Source: Xanthomonas cannabis pv. cannabis
Lineage (GTDB): Bacteria; Pseudomonadota; Gammaproteobacteria; Xanthomonadales; Xanthomonadaceae
Assembly: GCF_000802365.1 (NCBI RefSeq)
Contig: NZ_JSZE01000015.1
Location: forward strand, 1-41,555
Length of the DNA: 41,555 bases
Reading direction: 5' to 3'
Below, piece by piece: positions 25,198 to 33,640 of the stretch; positions within the stretch are counted from its first letter, which is position 1, and the number at the start of each line of letters is the position of its first letter. The notes beneath the pieces were generated by a model. The model was given only the letters and a program-made list of their open reading frames with translations, was not told the DNA's origin and did not search any database. The translations under genes and the position numbers were made by a program.

Positions 25198-25203
25198 ATT
25201 CTA
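25198..25203 (-). promoter_or_regulatory. -10 box of fpr
   Basis: TAGAAT on the minus strand, about 33 nt before the fpr ATG. The -35 region is poor and overlaps the Fur-like palindrome. Confidence 0.45.
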
Positions 25204-25214
25204 CCTCAAGCCAG

Positions 25215-25239
25215 CCAAATGAGATGAACTCTCATTTGG
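25215..25239. promoter_or_regulatory. Fur-box-like palindrome upstream of fpr
   Basis: CCAAATGAGA-TGAAC-TCTCATTTGG: perfect 10-bp arms with a 5-bp centre. The 19-bp core (25218-25236) has the outer halves AATGAGA and TCTCATT in the same 7-5-7 spacing as gammaproteobacterial Fur boxes. It covers the expected -35 region of fpr, the right place for iron-dependent repression. Confidence 0.55.
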
Positions 25240-25245
25240 TTGGCC

Positions 25246-25348
25246 GGGATTCGGGATTGGGGATTCGCTAGAGCAGATCCTGGGTTCTGGAGTCATAGGG
25301 GCTTGCGGATGAACCGGCAGCTCTTACCAATCCCCAATCCCGACTCCC
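25246..25348. repeat. GGGATT-unit dispersed inverted repeat
   Basis: The left arm (25246-25265) consists of GGGATT-type units; the right arm (25329-25348) is its complement at 19 of 20 positions, 63 bp away. Similar GGGATT-rich intergenic elements are familiar in xanthomonad genomes. It lies just downstream of the ABC transporter gene and upstream of fpr. Confidence 0.6.
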
Positions 25349-25360
25349 AAATCCCCAGCC

Positions 25361-27241
25361 TCACCGATACCCCGCCGCCTGCAGCTCGAACAGCTCCGCA
25401 TAACGTCCGCCCTGCGCCATCAGCTCGGCATGGGTGCCGGCCGCTTCGATGCGGCCGGCGGCCAGCACCAGGATGCGGTCGGCCATGCGCACGCTGGAGA
25501 AGCGGTGCGAGATCAGCACCGCGGTGCGGTTGTCCGACAGCTCCTTGAAGCGCTGGAACACCTCGAACTCGCTGCGCGCATCCAGTGCGGCGGTGGGTTC
25601 GTCCAGGATCATCAGCTGCGCATCACGCATGTAGGCGCGCGCAATCGCGATCTTCTGCCACTGGCCCCCGGACAGGTCCACGCTGTTCTTGAAACGGCGT
25701 CCGATCAGCTGCTCGTAGCGCTCGGGCAGGCTGTCGATCAGCTCGCCGGCCATCGCGCGCTGCGCAGCCGCACGGATGCGCGGCGCATCGTCCATTGCCT
25801 CGACCTGGCCGACGCCGATGTTCTCGCCCACGCTCAGGTGATATCGCACGAAATCCTGGAAGATCACCCCCAGGTTGGCGCGCACATCGTCCAGATCGTA
25901 GTCGCGCAGGTCCTGGCCATCGAGCAGGATGCGGCCCTCGTCGGGGTCGTACAGCCGCGCCAGCAGCTTGACCAGGGTGGTCTTGCCGGCGCCGTTCTCG
26001 CCAACCAGGGCCAGCACTTCGCCGGCACGCAATTCGAAATTCAGATGCCGCACCGTCCACTGCTCGGCATCCGGGTAGCGAAAGCCCACGTCCTCGAACA
26101 CGAAGCCCTGGCGGATCGGGCGCGGCACCGGCAAGGCGTTGGGGCGCGAGCGGATCTCCGGCACGATGTTGAAGAACGAGTAAAGATCGTCCAGATACAA
26201 GGCCTGGCCGGCGACCTGCGAAAAGCCGATCAACAATCCTTCCAGCAACTGGCGCAGGCGCAGGAAGCTGCCGGCCAGGAAGGTCAGGTCGCCGATGCTG
26301 AAATCGCCGCGCACCGTGCGCCAGGCGATGTAGCCATAGGCCATGTAGTAGCCCAGCGTGCCCAATGCCGCCAGCAGCGCACCCCACAACGCACGCTTGC
26401 GCGCCAGTGCGCGGTTGGCCTGGAAGAACTTGTCGGCCAGCCGACGGTAGCGCGCGATCAGGAAGCGGTGCAGGTTGAGGATCTTGACTTCCTTGGCCGT
26501 CTCCACGCTGGCGCCGACCTGGCGCAGGTAGTCGAGCTGGCGCCGCTCCGGCGTCCACTGGAAGTTGAGCGAATAGCCCAGCGCATTGAAGTGCGCCTCG
26601 CCGATGAAGGCCGGGATCAGCGCCACCGCCAGCAGCACGATCAACCACGGCGCGTACACCACCAGGCCCACCGCCAGGCTGATCACGGTGATGGCGTCCT
26701 GCACCTGGCCGAACAACTGGCTCATCAGGTTCATGCGGTTCATGGTCTGGCGCCGCGCGCGATCCAGCTTGTCCTGCCGGTCGGGGTCTTCGAAATCCTC
26801 CAGATCCAGCTGCGCGGCGTGCTCCATCAGGCGCACGCTGGCGGCGTTGTTGAACAATTCCGACAGCAGCGCATCGGCGTAGCCGACCAGCCGGCCGAGC
26901 AGGTCCGAGCCGACCGCCAGCGCCAGTTCCAGCGCCAGCAGTTCCAGCAGGCGGTTCAGACGGCCGCTGCCCAAGGCCTGGGCGAACGACTCGAATGCCG
27001 GCGGCTGGCCGACCAGGTGGATCGCCTCGTCGATGATCAATTTGCCGATATACAGCGAGGCCACCGGCATCAACGCGCGCAGCACGCGCAGGCCGATGCT
27101 GCTTGCGCTCAGCCAACGGCTGGTCTGCCAGATCTGGCGCAGGAACGGTGGCAGGTTGCGCAGCGCATCCAGGCGTTCGCGCAGGGTGGGGCCGGTACGG
27201 GGAGCGGCGGGCGCAGAGGCGCCGGAACGGGAAGCTGACAT
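25361..27241 (-). CDS. ABC half-transporter (membrane plus ATPase domain), exporter type
   Basis: A 626-residue fusion of a six-helix transmembrane domain (about residues 40-350) and a nucleotide-binding domain. ATPase motifs: Walker A GENGAGKTT (414-422), Q-loop FQDF (461-464), signature LSGGQ (523-527), Walker B LMILDE (543-548) and H-loop His579 (ISHR). Such half-transporters work as homodimers exporting lipids, drugs or peptides. The membrane domain helices resemble the poorly characterised MsbA/MdlB-like exporters; substrate unknown. It is 91 bp downstream of a marR gene on the same strand. No ribosome site is evident before ATG 27241. Confidence 0.93.
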   Translation of the reverse strand: MSASRSGASAPAAPRTGPTLRERLDALRNLPPFLRQIWQTSRWLSASSIGLRVLRALMPVASLYIGKLIIDEAIHLVGQPPAFESFAQALGSGRLNRLLELLALELALAVGSDLLGRLVGYADALLSELFNNAASVRLMEHAAQLDLEDFEDPDRQDKLDRARRQTMNRMNLMSQLFGQVQDAITVISLAVGLVVYAPWLIVLLAVALIPAFIGEAHFNALGYSLNFQWTPERRQLDYLRQVGASVETAKEVKILNLHRFLIARYRRLADKFFQANRALARKRALWGALLAALGTLGYYMAYGYIAWRTVRGDFSIGDLTFLAGSFLRLRQLLEGLLIGFSQVAGQALYLDDLYSFFNIVPEIRSRPNALPVPRPIRQGFVFEDVGFRYPDAEQWTVRHLNFELRAGEVLALVGENGAGKTTLVKLLARLYDPDEGRILLDGQDLRDYDLDDVRANLGVIFQDFVRYHLSVGENIGVGQVEAMDDAPRIRAAAQRAMAGELIDSLPERYEQLIGRRFKNSVDLSGGQWQKIAIARAYMRDAQLMILDEPTAALDARSEFEVFQRFKELSDNRTAVLISHRFSSVRMADRILVLAAGRIEAAGTHAELMAQGGRYAELFELQAAGYR

Positions 27242-27332
27242 CGTATGAGTGTGCAGCGCTTCGCGTCGGCGCGGGGTGTTGGAGTACTCGCCGGGCAGGA
27301 CCCGCCCTGCCGCTGGCCGATAAGCTGCACGG

Positions 27333-27782
27333 TCAGCGCAATGCCTCGGCCAGCCGCAACAGCAGCGTCGACACCGCCTGCGGGTCGAGCGGGGCCGCGG
27401 CGGCCTGCAGGCGCGTTTCTGCAGTGGCGACGATGCCGGAGGCCTTTTTCAGGGCGGCGCGGCCTTTGGACGTGAGTTCGGTCTTCTGTACGCGGCCGTG
27501 CTCAGGATGCGGCATGCGTGCGATGAAATCGGCGCGTTCGAGCGTTACCAAAATCGCCTGCATGGTCTGCGGGGTCACGAACGCGCGCCGGGCGAGGGCA
27601 GCGTTCGATGCGCCCGGCTGGCCTTTCAAATAGGTGAGCACCGCATATTGGGGCGTGGTCAGGCCGATGTTGCGCAGGTCGGTATCCATGCGCGTGCGCA
27701 GGGCCTGCTGTGCCAGCTTCAACGCATAGCCAATAGTGGCGTATGGGTCGCTCATCTGCGGCTCACTTCCGGGATCTGGCAT
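27333..27782 (-). CDS. MarR-family regulator upstream of the ABC exporter
   Basis: A 149-residue (140 if ATG 27755 is used) winged-helix protein: LTTPQYAVLTYLKGQPGAS, NAALARRAFVTPQTMQAIL as recognition region and HGRVQKTELTSKGRAAL as wing. ATG 27782 has AAGGG seven bases upstream, favouring the longer form. It is divergent from a VOC-domain gene and precedes the ABC exporter gene, so it may control both. Inverted repeats fill the 68-bp divergent gap. Confidence 0.88.
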   Translation of the reverse strand: MPDPGSEPQMSDPYATIGYALKLAQQALRTRMDTDLRNIGLTTPQYAVLTYLKGQPGASNAALARRAFVTPQTMQAILVTLERADFIARMPHPEHGRVQKTELTSKGRAALKKASGIVATAETRLQAAAAPLDPQAVSTLLLRLAEALR

Positions 27783-27821
27783 ATCAGGGCCCTTACATAA
27801 TTGTCAGTGTGCTGATATTTT
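27781..27821 (+). promoter_or_regulatory. Promoter of the VOC gene with MarR-type inverted repeats
   Basis: TTACAT (27793-27798), 17 bp, TATTTT (27816-27821). Inverted copies ATATCAG (27781-27787) and CTGATAT (27812-27818) bracket it, and TGTCAG-TGTG-CTGATA (27802-27817) forms a closer imperfect palindrome. One repeat overlaps the marR start codon. Confidence 0.45.
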
Positions 27822-27850
27822 AGGCCTTCCCAATCGCAGTGCGTCCAGCC

Positions 27851-28222
27851 ATGCCCCATCTAATAGGCCCCGACTTCGTCGGCATTCAAACCCCGGATCT
27901 TGACGCAGCACGCAGCTTCTACACCGAGGTGGTCGGGCTCACGCCTGCGGCCCACAGCCCACCGGGCGCGGTGGTGTTCGACACCCGGCCGATCCCGTTT
28001 GCCATCCGCACGCCGGTGGCCGAGCTGACCAACACCGACCGGCTGGGCGAGGGCATCGCGCTCTGGTTCGGCTGTGATGATGCCGACGCCTTGCATGCGC
28101 ATCTTGCCGACCACGGCATAGACATCGCGTTTGCGCCAAAGGACGGGCCATTTGGCCGGTATTTCGCGTTCCGCGATCCGTTCGGCTACACCATCACCGC
28201 TCACAATGTGGCGCACGGCTGA
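27851..28222 (+). CDS. VOC-superfamily (glyoxalase/bleomycin resistance-like) protein
   Basis: A 123-residue vicinal-oxygen-chelate protein with two beta-alpha-beta-beta-beta halves: FVGIQTPDLDAARSFYTEVV at the start and GRYFAFRDPFGYTITAH at the end. Members are metal-dependent lyases or dioxygenases, or bind and sequester antibiotics. Divergence from a MarR regulator and nearness to an exporter suggest detoxification, an inference only. GTG 27839 is a possible earlier start; neither has a clear ribosome site. Confidence 0.85.
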   Translation: MPHLIGPDFVGIQTPDLDAARSFYTEVVGLTPAAHSPPGAVVFDTRPIPFAIRTPVAELTNTDRLGEGIALWFGCDDADALHAHLADHGIDIAFAPKDGPFGRYFAFRDPFGYTITAHNVAHG

Positions 28223-28498
28223 GCACGCGCGGTTGGCGCGACCGGAGCATCACTGCGTGTTTTGCAGCGTGTGCCAACCGAGCAGGCGGGCAGAGTTGCG
28301 GCCTGGCATGGCGCGCGTGGCAGTACCGCGGTGAGGCGGCCATTGCGGTCCGCACTCCCTGCGTCACCGCGCCATCCCGCTACCCGGCAAGCCGCAACGC
28401 ATGCTTCGGTCAATCGTTTCCATAGACGCCACATCCGGCTGCGCCCGCGGTTTGCTCTAAAATGCCCGCATTGCCCCCCGCCAGCCGTAGAGCCAGCC

Positions 28499-30016
28499 GT
28501 GACCTCGATCAAGCAGGAAGACCTCATCCAGTCCGTCGCCGATGCGCTGCAGTACATCAGCTACTACCACCCGGTCGACTACATCAAGAATCTGTCCGCT
28601 GCCTATGAGCGCGAGGAATCGCCGGCCGCCAAGGACGCCATTGCGCAGATCCTGATCAATTCGCGCATGTGCGCCGAAGGCCACCGCCCGATCTGCCAGG
28701 ACACCGGCATCGTCACGGTGTTCCTGGACATCGGCATGAACGTACGCTGGGACGACGCCACCATGGGCGTGGAAGACATGGTCAACGAAGGCGTGCGCCG
28801 CGCCTACAACCACCCCGACAACAAGCTGCGCGCCAGCGTGCTGGCCGACCCGGCCGGCAAGCGCACCAATACCAAAGACAACACGCCGGCGGTGGTCAAC
28901 ACCAAGATCGTGCCCGGCCACCATGTCGAGGTGATCGTCGCGGCCAAGGGCGGCGGTTCGGAAGCCAAGAGCAAGTTCGCCATGCTCAATCCGTCCGATT
29001 CCATCGTCGATTGGGTGCTCAAGACGGTGCCGACCATGGGCGCCGGCTGGTGCCCGCCGGGCATGCTCGGTATCGGCATCGGCGGCACCGCCGAAAAGGC
29101 GATGCTGCTGGCCAAGGAGGCGCTGATGGAACCGATCGACATCGTCGACCTGCAGGCGCGTGGTGCCTCCAACCGCGCCGAAGAGCTGCGCCTGGAGTTG
29201 TACGAAAAGGTCAACGCGCTCGGCATCGGCGCGCAGGGCCTGGGCGGCCTGACCACCGTGCTGGACATCAAGGTCAAGGATTACCCGACCCATGCCGCCA
29301 ACCTGCCGGTGGCGCTGATCCCCAACTGCGCGGCCACCCGCCACGCGCATTTCACCCTGGACGGCAGCGGCCCGGTGATGCTGGACCCGCCGTCGCTGGA
29401 AGACTGGCCCAAGCTCACCTACAACCCGACCAATGCGCGCCGGGTCAACCTGGACACCATCACCCGCGACGAGGTCGCCAGCTTCAAGCCGGGCGAGGTG
29501 ATCCTGCTCAACGGCAAGCTGCTGACCGGCCGCGACGCCGCGCACAAGCGCATGATCGACATGCTCAACCGTGGCGAATCGCTGCCGGTGGATTTCACCA
29601 ATCGCTTCATCTACTACGTCGGCCCGGTCGACCCGGTGCGCGACGAAGTGGTGGGCCCGGCCGGCCCGACCACAGCCACCCGCATGGACAAGTTCACCCG
29701 CCAGATGCTCGAACAGACCGGGTTGCTGGGCATGGTCGGCAAGTCCGAGCGCGGTGACGCCGCCATCGATGCGATCCGCGACAATAAGGCCGTCTACCTG
29801 ATGGCGGTCGGCGGTTCGGCGTATCTGGTATCCAAGGCGATCAAGGCCGCGCGCGTGCTCGCGTTCGAAGACCTCGGCATGGAGGCGATCTACGAGTTCG
29901 AGGTCAAGGACATGCCGGTCACCGTCGCGGTGGACTCCAGCGGCGAGTCGGTGCACAAGACTGGCCCGCGGCTGTGGCAGTCGCGGATCGGCAAGATTCC
30001 GGTCGTGGTCGAGTAA
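28499..30016 (+). CDS. fumA: Fumarate hydratase, class I ([4Fe-4S])
   Basis: A 505-residue class I fumarase interconverting fumarate and malate in the TCA cycle. Probable cluster Cys residues are Cys66 (RPICQDTG), Cys185 (GAGWCPPG) and Cys277 (IPNCAATRH), with GIGIGGTAEKA between them. Being an oxygen-sensitive iron-sulfur enzyme, it usually coexists with an iron-free class II fumarase. The GTG at 28499 (MTSIKQED...) is chosen because the upstream frame is Arg/Pro-rich and unlike the family; the ribosome site is weak. The symbol is by class; fumA and fumB types cannot be told apart. Confidence 0.95.
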   Translation: MTSIKQEDLIQSVADALQYISYYHPVDYIKNLSAAYEREESPAAKDAIAQILINSRMCAEGHRPICQDTGIVTVFLDIGMNVRWDDATMGVEDMVNEGVRRAYNHPDNKLRASVLADPAGKRTNTKDNTPAVVNTKIVPGHHVEVIVAAKGGGSEAKSKFAMLNPSDSIVDWVLKTVPTMGAGWCPPGMLGIGIGGTAEKAMLLAKEALMEPIDIVDLQARGASNRAEELRLELYEKVNALGIGAQGLGGLTTVLDIKVKDYPTHAANLPVALIPNCAATRHAHFTLDGSGPVMLDPPSLEDWPKLTYNPTNARRVNLDTITRDEVASFKPGEVILLNGKLLTGRDAAHKRMIDMLNRGESLPVDFTNRFIYYVGPVDPVRDEVVGPAGPTTATRMDKFTRQMLEQTGLLGMVGKSERGDAAIDAIRDNKAVYLMAVGGSAYLVSKAIKAARVLAFEDLGMEAIYEFEVKDMPVTVAVDSSGESVHKTGPRLWQSRIGKIPVVVE

Positions 30017-30235
30017 GCACCGCCAGGAAGCGGTCATGCGCACCGCATTGCCGCTTCCGCCAGCATGCCCCCGCCTGGAGCTGACTGTCGTGGCGAACAT
30101 GTGTGTGTAATGCTGCGTGCGCATCGATGCGCACGCAGCGGGCATGACGCCGCTTTCGCCATCACCGCAGGCGTACCGCCAAGCCGGAAGCGGCTATGCT
30201 CGACCTTCGATTGCCGATGTCCCGGGAGAACAGGA

Positions 30236-30673
30236 ATGCTCCGACGTCTGTGCCTGATCATGGCGATGTGCGCCAGTGTTGACGCAGCCGCGCAGCAAAA
30301 GGCCGCGTCCACGGTGCTGTTTCCTTCGGGCAACTACGCGCCGCCGCCCACCGCACCGGTGCCGTTCGCCGAACCCACGCCACTCGAACCGAGTGCGACC
30401 TCGACACGCTTCAGCGGGCCGACGGCGGGCGAACGCTGCATCACCCAATGCAACGACAGTGCCAGGCAGTGTCGCGCCAACCGACCAAGCGAGAGCAGCT
30501 GCCGCGCGTCGATAGCGCCACGGGGAAAGCGCTGCGACGACGCGCAAAACCCGGCGCAGCGGGCCAACTGCATGGCGCAGGTCTTCGATTGCAGCCAGCA
30601 GAGCGACGACAGCCGCTGCGAACCGCGCAAGCTTGCCTGCCTGCGTGCCTGTACCGACAACAGCGGCCAATGA
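30236..30673 (+). CDS. Secreted ten-cysteine protein of unknown function
   Basis: A 145-residue protein with a signal peptide (MLRRLCLIMAMCASVDAAAQ), a Pro/Thr-rich linker (about 30-62) and a C-terminal region holding ten Cys (68, 72, 79, 89, 100, 112, 119, 128, 135, 139). The even number and spacing (CxxxC at 68/72 and 135/139) suggest disulfide-bonded helical hairpins formed in the periplasm. GGGAGAACAGGA gives a strong ribosome site. No family recognised. It stands alone between fumarase and a GST gene. Confidence 0.75.
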   Translation: MLRRLCLIMAMCASVDAAAQQKAASTVLFPSGNYAPPPTAPVPFAEPTPLEPSATSTRFSGPTAGERCITQCNDSARQCRANRPSESSCRASIAPRGKRCDDAQNPAQRANCMAQVFDCSQQSDDSRCEPRKLACLRACTDNSGQ

Positions 30674-30826
30674 ACAACGCAGGCGGCTGTCGTGTGCGCG
30701 TGGACGGCGCGCAGGTGGCGCCTTGAATGGACCAATCGCACCGACGGCGGACGCCGGCACCGCCTGCCCGACGATCTCCCCTTCGTTTCGTGACCTCAGC
30801 TAACCTCATCTCACCCGGGAATCCGC

Positions 30827-31462
30827 ATGACCACCACGCTGTACCACACCCCCAGCACCGCCGCCCTGGTCGTGCATTGGCTGCTGATCGAACTGGATGT
30901 TGCCCACGTGCTGCATCCACTGGATTTCGAGCGCGGCGAGCATAAACAAGCCGATTACCTGGCACTCAATCCCGCCGGCGTGGTGCCGACCCTGGTGCTG
31001 GATGGACAGGTCCTGACCGAGGCGGCAGCGATCGTGCTGCACCTGGCCGACCTTTATCCGCAGGCCGGGCTGGCACCGCCGGTGGGCACCCCGGAGCGTG
31101 CGGCCTATTACAAGTGGATGTTCTTCTGCGCCAATACCCTGCAGCCGGCCTACCGCGCCTGGTTCTACCCGCACGAACCGGCCGGCGCAGTCCATGCCGA
31201 CAGCGCGCAGGCGCAGGCACGCGAGAAGGTGGAAACGGCCTGGGCCCAGGTCGATGCGCATCTGCAGGCGGGCGGGCCCTACCTGCTCGGGAACACGCTG
31301 TCGGCTGCCGATTTCATGCTGACCATGATGATGCGCTGGTCGCGCAACATGCCGCGGCCGAGCGATACCTGGCCGGCCCTCAAAGCGCATGCGCAGCGTA
31401 TGAAAGCGCGCCCCGCGTTTCAGGAAACCTATCGGCGCGAGGGCCTGGCGGACTGGACCTGA
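30827..31462 (+). CDS. Glutathione S-transferase family protein
   Basis: A 211-residue GST: thioredoxin-like N-domain (residues 1-78) with the cis-Pro loop GVVPTL (51-56) and TEAAAI (64-69), where the usual Ser of the glutathione-binding TES motif is Ala; then an all-helical C-domain with NTLSAADFMLTMM, the N-capping box region. It may conjugate or reduce electrophiles with glutathione, or be a non-catalytic binder. GGGAA precedes the ATG. Monocistronic by appearance. Confidence 0.92.
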   Translation: MTTTLYHTPSTAALVVHWLLIELDVAHVLHPLDFERGEHKQADYLALNPAGVVPTLVLDGQVLTEAAAIVLHLADLYPQAGLAPPVGTPERAAYYKWMFFCANTLQPAYRAWFYPHEPAGAVHADSAQAQAREKVETAWAQVDAHLQAGGPYLLGNTLSAADFMLTMMMRWSRNMPRPSDTWPALKAHAQRMKARPAFQETYRREGLADWT

Positions 31463-31574
31463 ACCGGCGGCGCGCGGCTGCGAATTCCTGTGCGCATAAG
31501 CCCGGCCGGAGCGGTTTTGTCGCGCCTGCCACATAGTACGATCGCGACACCAACCAGAGAGCAGGGGCTCGTCC

Positions 31575-32288
31575 ATGTCGCATTCCGCATCCCGTCGAAA
31601 ATTGCTGCAGGGCGCCTGTTGCGCACCGATCGCCGCCGCTGCCGGCTCGCTCCCGTTCGCGGTGCGCGCGGCGCCCTCGAAAAAGACCGACCTGACCGCC
31701 GAGCAGGCACTGCAGGTCCTGCGCGACGGCAATGCCGCCTTCGTCGAGAACCGCCCCAAGAAGGTGATCTCCGACAGCAAGCGCCGGCTGGAGCTGGCCT
31801 TGGGCCAGACCCCGTTCGTGATCCTGGTGTCGTGCTCGGACTCGCGGGTTCCGCCGGAGCTGCTGTTCGGCCGTGGGCTCGGTGAAATGTTCATCGTCCG
31901 CAACGCCGGTAACACCGTGGACACCACCGCGCTGGGCTCGATCGAATATGCAGTGAGCCAGCTGGGCGTACCGCTGGTGGTGGTGATGGGGCACGAGAGC
32001 TGCGGCGCCGTGGCAGCAGCGGTATCGGTGGTGGAGCAGAACGCATTCTTCCCGGGTGCCATCGGCGCCATGATCGAGCCCATCGTCCCGGCGGTGCTGA
32101 CCGCCAAGAGCAAGGGTGGCGATGATCTGCTGGGCGCGTCGGTGAAGGCCAACGTCAAGCGCACCGTCGATCGCCTGCGCGCTGCCTCCGAACCTGCGTT
32201 GCTCGAACCCCTGCGCGCCGGTGCCTGCAAGGTCGTGGGTGCCTATTACACGCTGAAAGACGGCAAGGTGGATTTCTTCGACGTCTGA
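31575..32288 (+). CDS. Beta-class carbonic anhydrase with Tat-like signal
   Basis: A 237-residue zinc enzyme catalysing CO2 + H2O to bicarbonate. Zinc ligands are Cys87 (SCSDSR, with the Asp89-Arg91 dyad), His140 and Cys143 (MGHESCGAV). The N-terminus has a twin-arginine motif SRRKLLQ (6-12) before a hydrophobic stretch and an AxA-like site near residue 33, so folded export to the periplasm is predicted, as in related xanthomonad and pseudomonad enzymes. A bidirectional terminator follows it. Confidence 0.93.
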   Translation: MSHSASRRKLLQGACCAPIAAAAGSLPFAVRAAPSKKTDLTAEQALQVLRDGNAAFVENRPKKVISDSKRRLELALGQTPFVILVSCSDSRVPPELLFGRGLGEMFIVRNAGNTVDTTALGSIEYAVSQLGVPLVVVMGHESCGAVAAAVSVVEQNAFFPGAIGAMIEPIVPAVLTAKSKGGDDLLGASVKANVKRTVDRLRAASEPALLEPLRAGACKVVGAYYTLKDGKVDFFDV

Positions 32289-32387
32289 TCCGCCGGCCTG
32301 CGGCACGCGATGCAGGCTGCGAGGCTGTGCCGCCTGCATCGTGTAAGCCGCTGTCATCGGCAATGCATGACTGCGCCATGCAGACGC

Positions 32388-32418
32388 AAAAAAAAAGCCG
32401 GCAGCAATGCCGGCTTTT
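32388..32418. terminator. Bidirectional rho-independent terminator
   Basis: Nine A residues, GCCGGC-AGCAAT-GCCGGC, then four T residues. It lies between the convergent carbonic anhydrase and pldA genes. The long A-run gives an excellent U-tract for pldA on the minus strand, and the T-run serves the plus strand. Confidence 0.85.
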
Positions 32419-32509
32419 CGCGTTGCGTTTCGCGCGTGCGACAGGGCTGCAGCCGCGCGGCCCTGCATTCAATCGTGTGCGGTGCGCCGCCCGGGCGCAC
32501 CGCCAGGAC

Positions 32510-33640
32510 TCAGAACCACTCCAGCAACGACACGCCCAGGCCGATGTAGGTGGCCTTGTGGTTGTAGTCGATCAGGCTTTCGCCGTAGCCGTCGAACACC
32601 TGCACATGGCCACGCAGCAGGTTGGTGATTGGAAAGCCGTAATCCAGCTGCACCGAACCGTGCGAACGGTCGCCGCCGCGCAGCGAATGGCGTGCGATCA
32701 AGGCGAATTCGTGGCCGTCCTTGTTGTAGACCAGGGTGGCATCGCCACGGCCCATGTAATCCTCGATATCGGGATTATTGTCGTCGGCGCGGTCTTCCTT
32801 GATGCGGAACCACGGACGCAGGCTGAGTGCCCAATTTTCGCGATCCAGCCCGAAATTGAGGATCACCCGGTTCCAGGAGCGCGACAGCGGATCGGCGCGG
32901 CCGTTGGACATGTGATTGAGGCTGATGCCGCTCATGCGGCCTTTCCAGCCGAAGATGCTGTAGTTGTTGCGGAACACCAGCATCGCTTCGGGTTCGTAGT
33001 TGGTTTCACGGAACGGGCGCGAGGCATCGGAGTTGTACGCCTGCCAGCGCGAACTCTGGGTGTACCCCATCCAGATGTCCCCATTGTCGCCAAACAGGTC
33101 TTCGGCCACCTTGGTCTTGAAGCTGAGCTGGAACTTCAGCTCCGCGCTGTCCAGCTGTTGCGGCGTATTGACCGAGTTGGCCGGGTTGGGCGACTGCGGG
33201 GTGCGGTTGCTGTCGCTGGTCCAGAACGCCGGCAGCAGGTAGACCGGCTTGTAGCCGCGCAATTGAAACGTGCCCAGCTTGGAATCCTTGGCCAGCTCCC
33301 AGCGGCTGTCCAGCAGCGAGCCACGCCCGGCATTGGCAACGGCTTCTTCCTTCGACGGGTCCTGGCCGTCGGCACGGAAGAAATCGCCCACCCGGCTGAG
33401 CTTGCGGGCGTCATCCGGCTTGTCGGCCTGCTTGGCCAGCTGCGCTGCGGCATCTGCCTCCTGCACGGCCTGCGGGGTATGGCCCAGGGCCTGGTCGTAG
33501 CAGGCCAGGCGCGCCGCGTCCGAGGTCACCGAGGTGCAGGCCTGCGGTGAAGCCGGTTGCGGGGCGATTTCCTGCGCCTGCGCCATCGGCGCAGCGGCCA
33601 GGGCAATCAGCATCAAGGGGCGGGTGCGGTGCTTGGACAT
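32510..33640 (-). CDS. pldA: Outer-membrane phospholipase A1
   Basis: A 376-residue OMPLA. The catalytic triad is His243, Ser245 and Asn257, within LNHMSNGRADPLSRSWNR, at the same 2- and 14-residue spacings as E. coli His142, Ser144 and Asn156. It forms a 12-strand beta-barrel, ending in Phe, that hydrolyses phospholipids reaching the outer leaflet. Compared with E. coli (about 289 residues) it has an extra ~90-residue N-terminal segment with two Cys (35, 47) in ACTSVTSDAARLACYD, a motif seen in some homologues. A signal peptide precedes it. Monocistronic. Confidence 0.93.
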   Translation of the reverse strand: MSKHRTRPLMLIALAAAPMAQAQEIAPQPASPQACTSVTSDAARLACYDQALGHTPQAVQEADAAAQLAKQADKPDDARKLSRVGDFFRADGQDPSKEEAVANAGRGSLLDSRWELAKDSKLGTFQLRGYKPVYLLPAFWTSDSNRTPQSPNPANSVNTPQQLDSAELKFQLSFKTKVAEDLFGDNGDIWMGYTQSSRWQAYNSDASRPFRETNYEPEAMLVFRNNYSIFGWKGRMSGISLNHMSNGRADPLSRSWNRVILNFGLDRENWALSLRPWFRIKEDRADDNNPDIEDYMGRGDATLVYNKDGHEFALIARHSLRGGDRSHGSVQLDYGFPITNLLRGHVQVFDGYGESLIDYNHKATYIGLGVSLLEWF

